A stretch of DNA of 64,000 nucleotides from Roseomonas sp. (GTDB taxonomy: Bacteria; Pseudomonadota; Alphaproteobacteria; Acetobacterales; Acetobacteraceae): positions 1 through 64,000 of the forward strand of contig JADCGA010000015.1 in NCBI GenBank assembly GCA_020249265.1. The letters are read 5' to 3'. The notes beneath the pieces were generated by a model, which saw nothing but the letters and a program-made list of their open reading frames with translations, was not told the origin of the DNA and ran no database searches. Below are positions 9,250 to 18,248 of this stretch, piece after piece. Each line of letters opens with the position of its first letter. Within the stretch, counting starts at the first letter, position 1. A program made the translations under genes and the position numbers.

Positions 9250-9320
9250 GGCGAAAACTCCTTGAATCTGGCGCGGCGGGTAACACGGGGCGCGGCGTGG
9301 GGAAAGAGGGAAAGAAGAAT

Positions 9321-9336
9321 ATAAAGATACTTTTAT
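9321..9336. promoter_or_regulatory. Candidate SahR operator upstream of ahcY
   Basis: ATAAAGATACTTTTAT is a near-perfect palindrome in an AT-rich stretch between divergent ahcY and the ATC-hydrolase-like gene. It differs at two central positions from ATAAAGATATCTTTAT. As I recall it, that sequence resembles the alphaproteobacterial motif of SahR, an ArsR-family regulator of the SAH/methionine cycle. The consensus is from memory, so the assignment is tentative. Confidence 0.4.
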
Positions 9337-9406
9337 GTCTTTTTCTGGACTATTCCCAATCCTGCGCCGCGCTAAGCTTGCCGGGTGAACCCCGAAGGAG
9401 GCGCTT

Positions 9407-9880
9407 ATGACCACAGAAAGCTTAGGCATTCTTGAACAGCGGCGGATCGAAGCCGCCTTTGCCAAGGGTATTTATGAGGAAATGAAGGCGCAAATCGGGG
9501 AGGATAAGGCGAAAGCCATTATGTCCTCCGCCATCATCAAGCTGGCCAAGGAAACCGCCGCCGAGATGGCCAAGCAGGGGCCGGAGGGGAAGCCATCGCT
9601 CGAGCATTTCATCTCCCTCCAGCCGCTATGGACCAAGGGGGATGCGCTGCACATTGAGACGATCCGCAAGGATGCCAAGCATTATGATTTCAACGTGACG
9701 CGCTGCCGCTATGCCGAGATGTATCGCGCCATGGGGCTGGCGGAGCTTGGCGCCATCCTGTCCTGCAATCGTGATGGTGCGTTTTGTGAGGGCTATGATC
9801 CCAAGCTGAAACTGGAACGCACGCAAACCATCATGGGCGGGGCGAGCCATTGCAACTTCCGCTACAAGTATGAGGATTAG
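9407..9880 (+). CDS. L-2-amino-thiazoline-4-carboxylate hydrolase (ATC hydrolase) family protein
   Basis: A 157-residue protein of the PF14196 type. The conserved C-terminal half reads [20 protein letters not shown], then LSCNRDGAF, then [14 protein letters not shown]; the cysteines and the RTxTIMxGA block are the family signature. The named member opens the thiazoline ring in D,L-ATC conversion to cysteine, but most homologues are uncharacterised. AAGGAGG lies 6 bp before the ATG. It is divergent from ahcY and shares its regulatory gap, so a link to sulfur amino acid metabolism is possible but unproven. Confidence 0.8.
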   Translation: MTTESLGILEQRRIEAAFAKGIYEEMKAQIGEDKAKAIMSSAIIKLAKETAAEMAKQGPEGKPSLEHFISLQPLWTKGDALHIETIRKDAKHYDFNVTRCRYAEMYRAMGLAELGAILSCNRDGAFCEGYDPKLKLERTQTIMGGASHCNFRYKYED

Positions 9881-9930
9881 GCGCGACGCCCGGCTACGCC
9901 GAGACCAATGGCGCGGCTTATGAACGCAGC

Positions 9931-10689
9931 ATGGGCAGGTGGTCTCGTAAGCTGACGGATGCCATGCTGGATGCGCTTGCCTTGCCGCCCGGTTTGGCGG
10001 TGCTGGATGCGGGGTGTGGCACGGGTGCGCTTTCCGATGCGCTGGCTGCGCGCGATGCTGCGGCGCGCATCACTGGCATTGATATCAGCCCAGCGTTCTT
10101 GGCAGCAGCGCGCGCCCGCGTGCCTTATGGCGATTTCCGCCAGGGGGATTTGACCGCGCTTGATGTGCCTGATGCGGCTTTCGATGCGGCGCTTTCGCTG
10201 CTGGTGCTGCAATTCGTGCCGGATCGCGCCAAGGCGGTGGCCGAAATGGCCCGGTTGACCAAGCCAGGCGGCCTGGTGGCGGCGGCGATGTGGGATTTCA
10301 CTGGCGGTTTTTCCTTCCTGCGCGCCTTTGCCGATAGTGTTGCCATCACGGAACCGGAAGGCGAGGCCTTTCGCGCCCGCTATTGGGCGGACCCAGTCGG
10401 CGCGCCGGGGCGCATGGCGGCGCTGTTTGAAGCGGCGGGCATCGGGCAGGTGACGGAATGCGACATCGCCATCCGCCAGGATTTCTCGGATTTCGAGGAT
10501 TGGTGGGACCCCTGGGCGGCGGGCGGGCAGGGCATCGCTGGCGCCTTCATCGCGGCACTGCCACCGGAACGCATTCCGCCCATCAAGGACATCGCGCGCC
10601 GGGCCTATCTTGCAGGTGGCGCGGATGGGCCACGTTCTTTTGTGGCGGTGGCGCGCTTGGCGGCAGGGCGGAAGCCTATTCGCCCTTGA
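9931..10689 (+). CDS. Class I SAM-dependent methyltransferase
   Basis: A 252-residue Rossmann-fold methyltransferase. The SAM-binding motif I is VLDAGCGTGALSDAL, followed by ITGIDISPAFL and, later, ALSLLVLQFVPD. The substrate cannot be predicted. The first ATG lies inside a conserved N-terminal block: the 10 upstream in-frame codons read ETNGAAYERS, which fits the family, but no ATG, GTG or TTG occurs between them and a stop at 9871-9873. Either the start is non-canonical or the N-terminus is slightly shortened. Confidence 0.85.
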   Translation: MGRWSRKLTDAMLDALALPPGLAVLDAGCGTGALSDALAARDAAARITGIDISPAFLAAARARVPYGDFRQGDLTALDVPDAAFDAALSLLVLQFVPDRAKAVAEMARLTKPGGLVAAAMWDFTGGFSFLRAFADSVAITEPEGEAFRARYWADPVGAPGRMAALFEAAGIGQVTECDIAIRQDFSDFEDWWDPWAAGGQGIAGAFIAALPPERIPPIKDIARRAYLAGGADGPRSFVAVARLAAGRKPIRP

Positions 10690-10786
10690 TGCCGGTTATC
10701 CGGGCAAACGCGCTTCGCTGTTCAAAGTCCCCGCGCAAAGGTGCTTGTTAAGATAGCCTAACCACATATTCTAGCAAGTCAAACCC

Positions 10787-11746
10787 TCAGCTTCGGCTCA
10801 ATGAACCACCAGAACCATCGTCATTCTCCTTAAACCCAACAATCTCGTAGAAGTTAAAAAATTCCCGCATCAGCATGTGCACCATCTTCCAGTTGTAGAT
10901 ATTCTCGGAAGGGCCTGCTCGCTCGAGAAACTCCCACGCTTTCTGGAAACGACGAAACGCGTTGCGCCCGTTACTGGGTCGTGGGCCACTAAGCGCTCGA
11001 TAAGTATCAACAGCAAGCTCGTAGAACCAGGGCATCTCGTCACGCACTAAGCTTGCCACGAAAAGTATGATGATAGGGTCACCCGGCCCATCAACCATTA
11101 GGGATAACCCTTTGTGCATAAAATCTGGGCGAACTTGAGGGTGTCTACGAGTCCTTACAGGGGTGTCCCCATCCATCGCATCGCGAACTCTCATTTCAAC
11201 ATTTCGAACACTTGATACCAGCTCCTCCAGTATCTCACCTTGCTGACGATGCTGTCTTGTTGGCGCAGCGCCTTTTGGGATTGCTCCTATTTGCTTTTGC
11301 AAGTCTGACCAAAGTGCGGAGAATAGCTTATCGATTTGTCCGTCAGCTACCGGATTGGCAAAAGCTTTATTAAAACTCGTCACCAGCTCCTTAATTCCTA
11401 TCTCATCGATTTTTTTGGCCTGAAACTGCGCCAATGGTCCGGAAATCTCTTTGAAATCAAGGTCGAGCAAGAGAGGAATTACGCGCCCATCCTCCATAGA
11501 TTTTGCGAGGGCGCCCGCCTCAAAAAGAATCCAAGGCGTATTCAAATTTTCGCGGGTAACACAAATAATGCCGAATTTCGAATGCTCCAACTCCTTGGCG
11601 ATCTGGACACTCCAGCGCTCGCCGGGTTGTATATCTGACTGCGAAAGCCAAGGCTCTACAAAATGAAGAACAAGCGGGAGCCACTCGCGAAGCGCCTTTG
11701 CCAACGCTTCACTTCTCTCCCCACTCCAACTGATGAAGAGCTTCAT
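10787..11746 (-). CDS. TIR-domain protein, probable NAD-consuming defence effector
   Basis: A 319-residue protein. Residues 1 to about 130 are a bacterial TIR domain: KLFISWSGE (beta-A), then FGIICVTREN, then TPWILFEAGALAK, with E76 in the position of the catalytic glutamate of TIR NADases. The remaining about 180 residues are unassigned; the C-terminal half contains an FxRFQKAWEFLERAG helix and no recognised sensor domain. The gene is visibly AT-richer than its neighbours and sits alone between a methyltransferase and a catabolic cassette, which suggests horizontal acquisition. No Thoeris, CBASS or pAgo partner is adjacent. A role in anti-phage defence is inferred from the family. Confidence 0.8.
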   Translation of the reverse strand: MKLFISWSGERSEALAKALREWLPLVLHFVEPWLSQSDIQPGERWSVQIAKELEHSKFGIICVTRENLNTPWILFEAGALAKSMEDGRVIPLLLDLDFKEISGPLAQFQAKKIDEIGIKELVTSFNKAFANPVADGQIDKLFSALWSDLQKQIGAIPKGAAPTRQHRQQGEILEELVSSVRNVEMRVRDAMDGDTPVRTRRHPQVRPDFMHKGLSLMVDGPGDPIIILFVASLVRDEMPWFYELAVDTYRALSGPRPSNGRNAFRRFQKAWEFLERAGPSENIYNWKMVHMLMREFFNFYEIVGFKENDDGSGGSLSRS

Positions 11747-12110
11747 GGGCTACGCTCCAACGATGTTTACCATGTGCATTTAGCAATAACTCAGAAGATT
11801 TCCAAGGGTTCGTGGTAAATGCGCGGCGGTTTTGATCTTAGGAAAGATTTTTTTGTGCTTAGCATAGCCTTACATGCGGAGGCTTGACTGCCAAAATAAA
11901 CCCGAAAAAGGACGCGGGCTTTGAAAAATGACAAAGATCTTCGCTCAGGGCTCAGACTGTGGAAGCCGCTTGCACCTCTGTCCTAGGCCCCTCTGTGGCG
12001 GTGACGCCGCTGCCGGTAAGGTGGACGGCTGGCTAAGGCTTCGGCAGCCCTGGTCACTGCACGTAAATGGGTGAAGACTGTCTTTCTGAATATGTGGGAA
12101 AGGCAGCGCC
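11747..12110. other. 364-bp intergenic region, no gene recognised
   Basis: The first about 190 bp are AT-rich, matching the TIR gene, and presumably hold its promoter. GC content rises from about position 11945, marking the probable edge of the acquired segment. No tRNA, known RNA, repeat or intact open frame with homology was recognised. Confidence 0.5.
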
Positions 12111-13049
12111 ATGGAAATGGAACGCATCGGTTTTCTGGGTTTGGGCGCCATGGGTGGCCCGATTGCAACGCGCATGGCGGATTGGGCGCAGCGCAATCCG
12201 GGCAAGCGCATGCTGGTCTTTGATCCGCGCGCCGAAGCCATGCAGCGCGCGACCGAAGCGGGGGCAGAGGCGATGGGTTCGGTCGCCGCAGTCGCTGCGC
12301 AATGCAGCGTGGTGTTCGCCTGCCTGCCGAGTGCGGAGACATCCGAGCGCGTGGCTTTGGGCGCCGAGGGCATTGCGGGAATGCCGGGCGCGGTCCGCAC
12401 CTATATCGAAATGTCCACCATTGGCAGCGCGGCCATGCAGCGCATTGCGGCGGGGCTTGCTGAAAAAGGCGTCGCGCTGATTGATTCACCCATTAGCGGC
12501 GGCGTGCCGGGGGCTGAGACCGGCGCGCTTGCGGTGATTGCTTCTGGCTCACCAGATGCGCTCAGCGAAGTGATGCCGCTATTGCAGGTGGTGGGGCGCA
12601 CGGTCTTCACCATTGGTGAGACGCCGGGGCTCAGCCAAACCATGAAGCTTGCGAATAATCTGCTTTCCCTGGCGGGCATGGTGTTGACGTCTGAGGCATT
12701 TGCGCTTGGCGCCAAGGCCGGCATTGATACGGCGCTGATGTGCGATGTGATCAATGCGAGCACGGGGCGGAATAGCTCTACGGTGACCAAGTTCCCGCGC
12801 GCCGTTTTGACGGGGAAGTTTTCGGGGGGTGCGAGCAATGCCATCGTCTCCAAGGATTTGTCCCTGGCGGTGGCGGAATTTGCCGCCTTCGGGCTTTCCG
12901 CACCCATGGCGGCCTTGGCGCGCGAAATGCTGAGTATCGCAAAAAACCGCTTTGGCCCGGACGCGGATATGACTTCGGTCGCGCAGCTTTATGAGGAATG
13001 GGCAGGGGTGAAGATGCAATCGCCAAACCCAGTGAAAAGCGCGGGTTAG
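12111..13049 (+). CDS. 3-hydroxyisobutyrate dehydrogenase-family NAD(P)-dependent oxidoreductase
   Basis: A 312-residue beta-hydroxyacid dehydrogenase. The N-terminal NAD(P) motif is [17 protein letters not shown]. The substrate-binding signature is [19 protein letters not shown] (canonical DAPVSGG.xGA). The catalytic lysine lies in [12 protein letters not shown]. The family includes 3-hydroxyisobutyrate, tartronate semialdehyde and related reductases; the exact substrate is open. It heads a plus-strand run leading to SDR, amidohydrolase, GMC and BVMO genes, and probably acts on a short hydroxyacid intermediate. Confidence 0.9.
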   Translation: MEMERIGFLGLGAMGGPIATRMADWAQRNPGKRMLVFDPRAEAMQRATEAGAEAMGSVAAVAAQCSVVFACLPSAETSERVALGAEGIAGMPGAVRTYIEMSTIGSAAMQRIAAGLAEKGVALIDSPISGGVPGAETGALAVIASGSPDALSEVMPLLQVVGRTVFTIGETPGLSQTMKLANNLLSLAGMVLTSEAFALGAKAGIDTALMCDVINASTGRNSSTVTKFPRAVLTGKFSGGASNAIVSKDLSLAVAEFAAFGLSAPMAALAREMLSIAKNRFGPDADMTSVAQLYEEWAGVKMQSPNPVKSAG

Positions 13050-13051
13050 GT

Positions 13052-13186
13052 TTGGCCGCCAGTCTTTTTGGCTTTGATTCCGGCGCAGCCTTGGCCACCG
13101 TGGTTGGCGTGTTGGTGGAAGTGCCAATCATGTTTTCGGTGGTGGCAATCGTGATGCGAAGCAAGGCCTGGTATCAACGGGCATAA
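13052..13186 (+). pseudogene. ACR3-type arsenite efflux carrier, C-terminal remnant
   Basis: About 45 codons ending in TAA at 13184-13186 read [20 protein letters not shown] followed by [17 protein letters not shown]. This matches the last transmembrane segment and tail of ACR3/ArsB-type arsenite permeases ([18 protein letters not shown]-like). Nothing upstream continues the homology; the frame runs back into the end of the dehydrogenase gene. It is therefore a leftover of a deleted arsenite resistance gene fused to the end of this cassette. Confidence 0.65.
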
Positions 13187-13205
13187 GAAATGGAAGGGAA
13201 TGGAA

Positions 13206-13949
13206 ATGCGGTTGAAGGATAAGGTTGCGATCATCACCGGCGGCGCGCATGGCATGGGCGAAGCCGAAGCGCGGCTATTCGCCAAGGAAGGCGCCATTGT
13301 GATCATCGCCGATCGTCGCGCTGATTTGGGAGAGGCGCTGGCGGCGGATATCACCGCTGGTCAAGGGCGCGCGAGCTTCATCACCATGGATGTGGCCGAG
13401 GAAGCGGATTGGAAGCGGCTGATTGAAAGCACGCTTTCGCTTTATGGGCGGATTGATATTCTGGTGAATAATGCCGGCATCAGCGGCAGCGCGGTTGGCG
13501 ATATGCTTTCCTTGGAAGGCTGGAACCAGCTCATGTCCATCAATGCCACGGGCGTGTTTTTGGGCACGACCTTGGTGGGGCAGGTGATGGCAGGGCAGGG
13601 GAAGGGCTCCATTGTCAATATCTCCTCCATCATGGGTTTCGTGAGCAGTGCGGAAGGGCATCCGGGTTATTCCGCTTCCAAGGGTGCGGTGCGGTTGCTG
13701 ACCAAAAACGCGGCGGTGCGCTGGGGGCCGCAGGGGGTGCGCGTCAATTCCGTGCATCCCGGTTATCTGCCGCCGATGCTGGGGGGCACGAATGGGCCGG
13801 GGCGGTCCGCGAAGATTCCGTTGACACCGCTGCGCCGGCTGGGAGAACCAATTGAGGTTGCCTATGGTGTACTGTTCCTTGCGTCCGATGAGGCATCCTT
13901 CATCACGGGGACGGAATTGGTGATTGATGGCGGGTTCATCGCGCAATGA
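13206..13949 (+). CDS. Short-chain dehydrogenase/reductase (SDR)
   Basis: A 247-residue classical SDR. The cofactor motif is GGAHGMGEAEA (TGxxxGxG variant), with NNAG (ILVNNAGISG), SSIMG containing the catalytic Ser, and YSASKG with the Tyr/Lys pair. The C-terminus is TGTELVIDGGF. Two in-frame ATGs compete; 13206 has GGAAGGG at a 7-base spacing, whereas 13200 lies on top of it, so 13206 is preferred. It probably oxidises or reduces an alcohol/ketone in the same route as the GMC and BVMO enzymes. Confidence 0.9.
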   Translation: MRLKDKVAIITGGAHGMGEAEARLFAKEGAIVIIADRRADLGEALAADITAGQGRASFITMDVAEEADWKRLIESTLSLYGRIDILVNNAGISGSAVGDMLSLEGWNQLMSINATGVFLGTTLVGQVMAGQGKGSIVNISSIMGFVSSAEGHPGYSASKGAVRLLTKNAAVRWGPQGVRVNSVHPGYLPPMLGGTNGPGRSAKIPLTPLRRLGEPIEVAYGVLFLASDEASFITGTELVIDGGFIAQ

Positions 13950-13962
13950 TGGGGTGCGTTGC

Positions 13963-14784
13963 ATGAAGATTGTGGATGCGCAGATTCATATCTGGTCCAA
14001 GGGCACGCCTTCCGGTCTGCATCGGAAAGTGTCTTCCTTCACGGCAGAGGAAGCCTTGCACGAAATGGATGAGGCCGGCGTGCAGGCGGCCGTGATCCAT
14101 CCGCCAGCAAACTGGGATCCGGATTCCAATGCCATGGCGGTGGAAGCGGCGCGGCGCCATCCGGACCGCTTCGCAGTGATGGGGCAATTCCCGCCCACCC
14201 GGCCGGAATCGCGGCATTTGATTCATGGCTGGAAAAATCAGCCGGGAATGCTCGGGCTGCGTTGGTCCTTGTTGCATCCTGATGAGCAGATCTGGCTGCG
14301 CGATGGTACGCTGGACTGGATTTGGCCAGCCGCGGAGAAGGAAGGCCTGCCGGTTGCGTGCATGGGTGGGCTGTTCCTCGGGGAATTTCGCCAGATCGCG
14401 GAAGCGCATCCGAATCTCAAGATGATCCTGGATCATTGCGGCCTGGTGCGCACCGGCCAGGATGAAGCGGCCTTCGCCAAGCTGGATGAATTGGTGGCCT
14501 TGGCGAAGTTGCCCAATGTTGCGGTGAAGGCAACCGGCGCGCCGCATTATTCAACGCAGGGTTATCCTTATCGCAATATCCATGATGGCTTGCAGAGGAT
14601 TTTCGATGCCTTCGGGCCGAAGCGCTTTTTCTGGGGCACCGATATAACGCGCATGCCGTGCAGCTATCGCCAATGCGTGACCTTCTTCACCGAGGAATTG
14701 CCCTGGCTGACGGGCAATGACCTGGAATGGGTGATGGGCCGCGCGGTATGTGAGTGGCTCGGGTGGGAATTGCGCTTCGATTGA
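13963..14784 (+). CDS. Amidohydrolase-2 (PF04909) family hydrolase
   Basis: A 273-residue TIM-barrel metal-dependent hydrolase or decarboxylase. VDAQIHIW supplies the N-terminal metal ligands (QxHxW type). The barrel-end motifs MILDHCGLVR and FFWGTDITRMP supply the central His and the catalytic Asp. The family includes pyrone-dicarboxylate lactonases and ACMS-type decarboxylases. Placed between an SDR and GMC/BVMO genes, a lactone-hydrolysing role is attractive but inferred. The upstream ATG at 13924 overlaps the SDR gene; MKIVDAQ at 13963 is the natural start. Confidence 0.85.
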   Translation: MKIVDAQIHIWSKGTPSGLHRKVSSFTAEEALHEMDEAGVQAAVIHPPANWDPDSNAMAVEAARRHPDRFAVMGQFPPTRPESRHLIHGWKNQPGMLGLRWSLLHPDEQIWLRDGTLDWIWPAAEKEGLPVACMGGLFLGEFRQIAEAHPNLKMILDHCGLVRTGQDEAAFAKLDELVALAKLPNVAVKATGAPHYSTQGYPYRNIHDGLQRIFDAFGPKRFFWGTDITRMPCSYRQCVTFFTEELPWLTGNDLEWVMGRAVCEWLGWELRFD

Positions 14785-14811
14785 AGCGTTAAGGAAAGAA
14801 GGGGAAGCGCC

Positions 14812-16428
14812 ATGAAAGCTGATTACGTAATCGTTGGTGGTGGTTCGGCTGGTTGCGTGCTGGCCAATCGCCTGTCGGAAGACCCAGGCAATCAGGTGCT
14901 GCTGATTGAAGCCGGTGGCAAGGATTGGAATCCGCTGATCCATATTCCCGCCGGCTATATGAAATTGCTCGATCACCCAACGCTGACTTGGGGCTTCAAG
15001 GCGGATCGCAATTCTGGTCTGAATGGGCGTGAAATCAACTACCCGCGCGGGCGCGTTTTGGGTGGTTCAAGTTCGATCAATGGCATGATCTATATCCGGT
15101 CTCAGCCGGAAGATTATGATCACTGGGCGCAGCTTGGAAATCGCGGCTGGTCCTCTGGTGATGTTCTACCTTACTTCAACAAATCCGAAAAATGGCAAGG
15201 GCCGGATAAGGCGGCGCATGGCAAGGATGGTTTTCTCTATACCTCGCCATCACGCGACCAGCCTGAGCTTTGCCAGGCGGCGATTGAAGCGGGCCAGCAA
15301 ATGGGTTGGGATTACCGCGATGATTTGAATGATCTGCCGCATGGGCTTGGCGATCATATTGGCTGGGTGCAGCAGACGCGCGGCGGGCGGTTCCGGGCGA
15401 GTGCCGCGCGTTCCTATCTGCGCCCGGCCATGGGGCGGCCCAATCTGCGTGTTGTGACCAATGCGTTGGTGCATCGCGTGATCTTCGAAGGCAAGCGCGC
15501 GGTCGGCGTAGAGTTTTCACGCGGTGGTGTTGCTGAACGCGCGGATGCGGCGGTGGAGGTTATTCTCTCCGCCGGTGCGATTGGTTCGCCGCATATCCTG
15601 CAACTTTCCGGTGTGGGGGATGCTGAGCATTTGGCGAGGCTTGGCATTCCTGTGCTGCATGAATTGCGCGGCGTGGGGCGGCATTTTCAGGATCATTTCC
15701 TGGTGCGTGTGCAGGCCGTGGTGAAGGATGTGGCGACGTTGAATGAACGCACGCGCGGCCTGCGCCTTGCCGGCGAGGTGCTGAAATTCGCTGTCTTGGG
15801 GCGCGGCGTATTGACCTATGCGGCATCCCTTCTCGCGGCTTCCTTCAAGGCTTTGCCGGAAAGTGCGACGCCCGATATGCAGGCGCTGTTCGCTTCCGCG
15901 AGTTATGCGCCGGGGGCAACGCGCGTTCTGGATACGAAGCCTGGCATGACCGCCGGCGTTTGGCAGATGCGCCCGGAAAGCCGCGGCTTCATTGCAGCCC
16001 GCAGCGCAGACCCGCGCGAACAGCCAACCATCAACCCAAATTACCTGGCGGAAGACCGCGACCAGCGCAGCATTGTCGCGGGGCTACGCGCGATGCGCGA
16101 TTGGTTCAGCAAGCCCGCGCTGCAGCGCTTCATGGTGGCGGAATCCATGCCTGGGCCGGAAGTACAAACCGATGAGGAATGGCTGCATTACGCGAGGCAG
16201 GTGGGCAGCACGGTGTTCCATGCCTCCTGTTCCTGCCGCATGGGGCCGGATGTGATGTCGGTGGTGGATGACAGACTCCGCGTGCATGGGCTTCAAGGGC
16301 TGCGCGTGATTGATGCTTCCGTGATGCCCGCCGTGACCTCCACCAATACCAATGCGCCCACCATCATGATCGCGGAAAAGGGCGCGGATATGCTGCGCGC
16401 GGATGCGCGGGCGCGGCTGGCGGCGTGA
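14812..16428 (+). CDS. GMC-family FAD-dependent oxidoreductase (copy 1)
   Basis: A 538-residue protein. FAD-binding GGGSAGCVLANRLSED is at residues 8-23, and the GMC signature GRVLGGSSSINGMIY lies near residue 80. The C-terminal catalytic block HASCSCRMGPD contains the active-site His, with Asn in STNTNAPTIMIAE. GMC enzymes oxidise alcohols to aldehydes or ketones (choline dehydrogenase and alcohol oxidase relatives). It lies 27 bp after the amidohydrolase and before the BVMO, suggesting alcohol-to-ketone oxidation feeding Baeyer-Villiger oxygenation. Confidence 0.93.
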   Translation: MKADYVIVGGGSAGCVLANRLSEDPGNQVLLIEAGGKDWNPLIHIPAGYMKLLDHPTLTWGFKADRNSGLNGREINYPRGRVLGGSSSINGMIYIRSQPEDYDHWAQLGNRGWSSGDVLPYFNKSEKWQGPDKAAHGKDGFLYTSPSRDQPELCQAAIEAGQQMGWDYRDDLNDLPHGLGDHIGWVQQTRGGRFRASAARSYLRPAMGRPNLRVVTNALVHRVIFEGKRAVGVEFSRGGVAERADAAVEVILSAGAIGSPHILQLSGVGDAEHLARLGIPVLHELRGVGRHFQDHFLVRVQAVVKDVATLNERTRGLRLAGEVLKFAVLGRGVLTYAASLLAASFKALPESATPDMQALFASASYAPGATRVLDTKPGMTAGVWQMRPESRGFIAARSADPREQPTINPNYLAEDRDQRSIVAGLRAMRDWFSKPALQRFMVAESMPGPEVQTDEEWLHYARQVGSTVFHASCSCRMGPDVMSVVDDRLRVHGLQGLRVIDASVMPAVTSTNTNAPTIMIAEKGADMLRADARARLAA

Positions 16429-16599
16429 AATTGTCGGCATTTCCCGCATTTCAGACCCCGTTCGCGTGGCCTCTGATCCTGATCAAATCACGGCCTGTCC
16501 ATTTGGGCAGACTTATCACTCTTTGGTTTTTTGCGTATCTGCGTAAATATGGTGGCTAAGGGGTCAGTCTGATCCGGAAGAAGGGTAGGAAATTTCGAC

Positions 16600-18240
16600 A
16601 TGAGCGCAGTGATGGAAGCGACAAGGGCTGCGGCCAGCGACCAGGGGCTCGATTACGATGCCATTGTCATTGGTGCGGGCATGTCCGGGCTTTATCAGCT
16701 GATCCGGCTGCGCCAATTGGGCATGAAGGCGCGCGTTTTTGAAGCCGGCACAGGCGTGGGGGGCACCTGGTATTGGAACCGCTATCCGGGCTGCCGCTTC
16801 GATTCGGAAAGCTATTCCTATGGCTATTCCTTCGACACGGAATTGCTCAAGGAATGGCACTGGACCGAACATTTCGCCCCGCAGCCGGAAACCGAACGCT
16901 ATCTGAACCTGGTCGCGGACAAATATGATCTGCGCCGCGATATCCAATTCCAGGCGCGCGTGAAGGCGGCGCGCTGGGATGAAAAGACGCGCAGCTGGAC
17001 CGTGACTTTGGAAGATGGCACCACGCATAAAAGCCGCTTTTTGATCACCGCTATTGGCGCTCTTTCTGCACCAACGATGCCGCAATTTCCCGGCATTGCC
17101 GATTTCAAAGGGCAATCTTTCCATACGGGTCTTTGGCCCAAGGAAAAGGTGGATTTCACCGGCAAGCGCGTGGCGGTGATTGGCACTGGCGCATCCGGCG
17201 TGCAGACCATTCAGGAAGTCGCCAAGACCGCGAAAGAATTGGTGGTGTTCCAACGCACGCCCAATTGGTGCGCGCCCTTGCATAACGGTAAGATCAGTGC
17301 TGAGGAAATGGCAGAAATCCGCAGTCGCTATGATCAGATTTTCAAGCGCTGCCAGGAAACCTTTTCATGCTTCCTGCACACGCCCGATCCGCGCAATACC
17401 TTTGATGTCTCGGCCGCGGAACGCGAAGCCTTTCTGGAAAAGCTCTATTCTGAAAAGGGTTTTGGCATTTGGGTCGGCAATTTCAAGGATTTGCTGACCA
17501 ATCGCGCCGCGAATGAGGAAGTGTCGCGCTTTGTGGCGAACAAGATCCGCCAGCGCGTGAAGGACCCGAAAGTGGCGGAAATGCTGATACCGAAGAATCA
17601 CGGCTTCGGCACGCGCCGCGTACCGTTGGAAACCTTCTATTTCGAATGCTACAATCAGCCGAACGTGACGTTGGTGGACAGCAAGGCAACCCCGGTCGAG
17701 CGCATTACGCCAACCGGCATCAAGACCAGCGAAGCCGAATATGAATTCGATATCATCGTCTATGCTACTGGCTTTGACGCCTTGCGCGGCGCCTTTGACC
17801 GGATTGAATTCCAGGGCGCGGATGGCGTGACGCTTAAGGAAGTATGGCAGGATGGCGCGACATCGCTGGTTGGCATGATGCAAAAGGGCATGCCGAATAT
17901 GTTCATGCTGCTGGGCCCCCATACCGCGCTTGGCAATATTCCGCGTTCCATTGAATTCAACGTGGAATGGGTGAGCGATCTGCTGGGCTACGCGCAAGCC
18001 AAGCACATTACGCGCGTGGAAGCGACTGAAGCGGCGATGGAAAAATGGATGGATCACGTCATGGAATTGGCCAAGGGCCTGCTTTCCATGGAGGTGGATT
18101 CCTGGATGACCGGCGTCAATCTGAATGTCGCGGGCAAGCAGAAGCGCATCGTCGCGCGCTATACCGGTAGTGCGCCAAGCTATCGCGCCTGGGCGAATGA
18201 TATGGCGACGCAGGGCTATGCCGGGATTACGCTGGAATAA
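16600..18240 (+). CDS. Flavin-containing monooxygenase, Baeyer-Villiger type
   Basis: A 546-residue type I BVMO-like enzyme that inserts oxygen into ketones using NADPH and O2. There are two Rossmann motifs, VIGAGMSGLYQLIRL near residue 22 (FAD) and VIGTGASGVQTIQEV near 190 (NADPH). Between them is the BVMO fingerprint FKGQSFHTGLWP (FxGxxxHTxxWP), and GGTWYWNRYPGCRFD is typical of the class. It is separated by 171 bp from the GMC gene and has its own AGGAAA ribosome binding region. It probably converts the ketone made upstream into an ester or lactone. Confidence 0.93.
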   Translation: MSAVMEATRAAASDQGLDYDAIVIGAGMSGLYQLIRLRQLGMKARVFEAGTGVGGTWYWNRYPGCRFDSESYSYGYSFDTELLKEWHWTEHFAPQPETERYLNLVADKYDLRRDIQFQARVKAARWDEKTRSWTVTLEDGTTHKSRFLITAIGALSAPTMPQFPGIADFKGQSFHTGLWPKEKVDFTGKRVAVIGTGASGVQTIQEVAKTAKELVVFQRTPNWCAPLHNGKISAEEMAEIRSRYDQIFKRCQETFSCFLHTPDPRNTFDVSAAEREAFLEKLYSEKGFGIWVGNFKDLLTNRAANEEVSRFVANKIRQRVKDPKVAEMLIPKNHGFGTRRVPLETFYFECYNQPNVTLVDSKATPVERITPTGIKTSEAEYEFDIIVYATGFDALRGAFDRIEFQGADGVTLKEVWQDGATSLVGMMQKGMPNMFMLLGPHTALGNIPRSIEFNVEWVSDLLGYAQAKHITRVEATEAAMEKWMDHVMELAKGLLSMEVDSWMTGVNLNVAGKQKRIVARYTGSAPSYRAWANDMATQGYAGITLE

Positions 18241-18248
18241 GCGTCACG

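Noticed and set aside
9250-9406. Possible SAH riboswitch ahead of ahcY
   Set aside because: No recognisable conserved SAH aptamer core was found; the palindromic operator explains the AT-rich patch better.
10690-12110. Attachment-site repeats bordering the TIR gene
   Set aside because: No direct or inverted repeat of useful length was seen on both sides, and no integrase is present.
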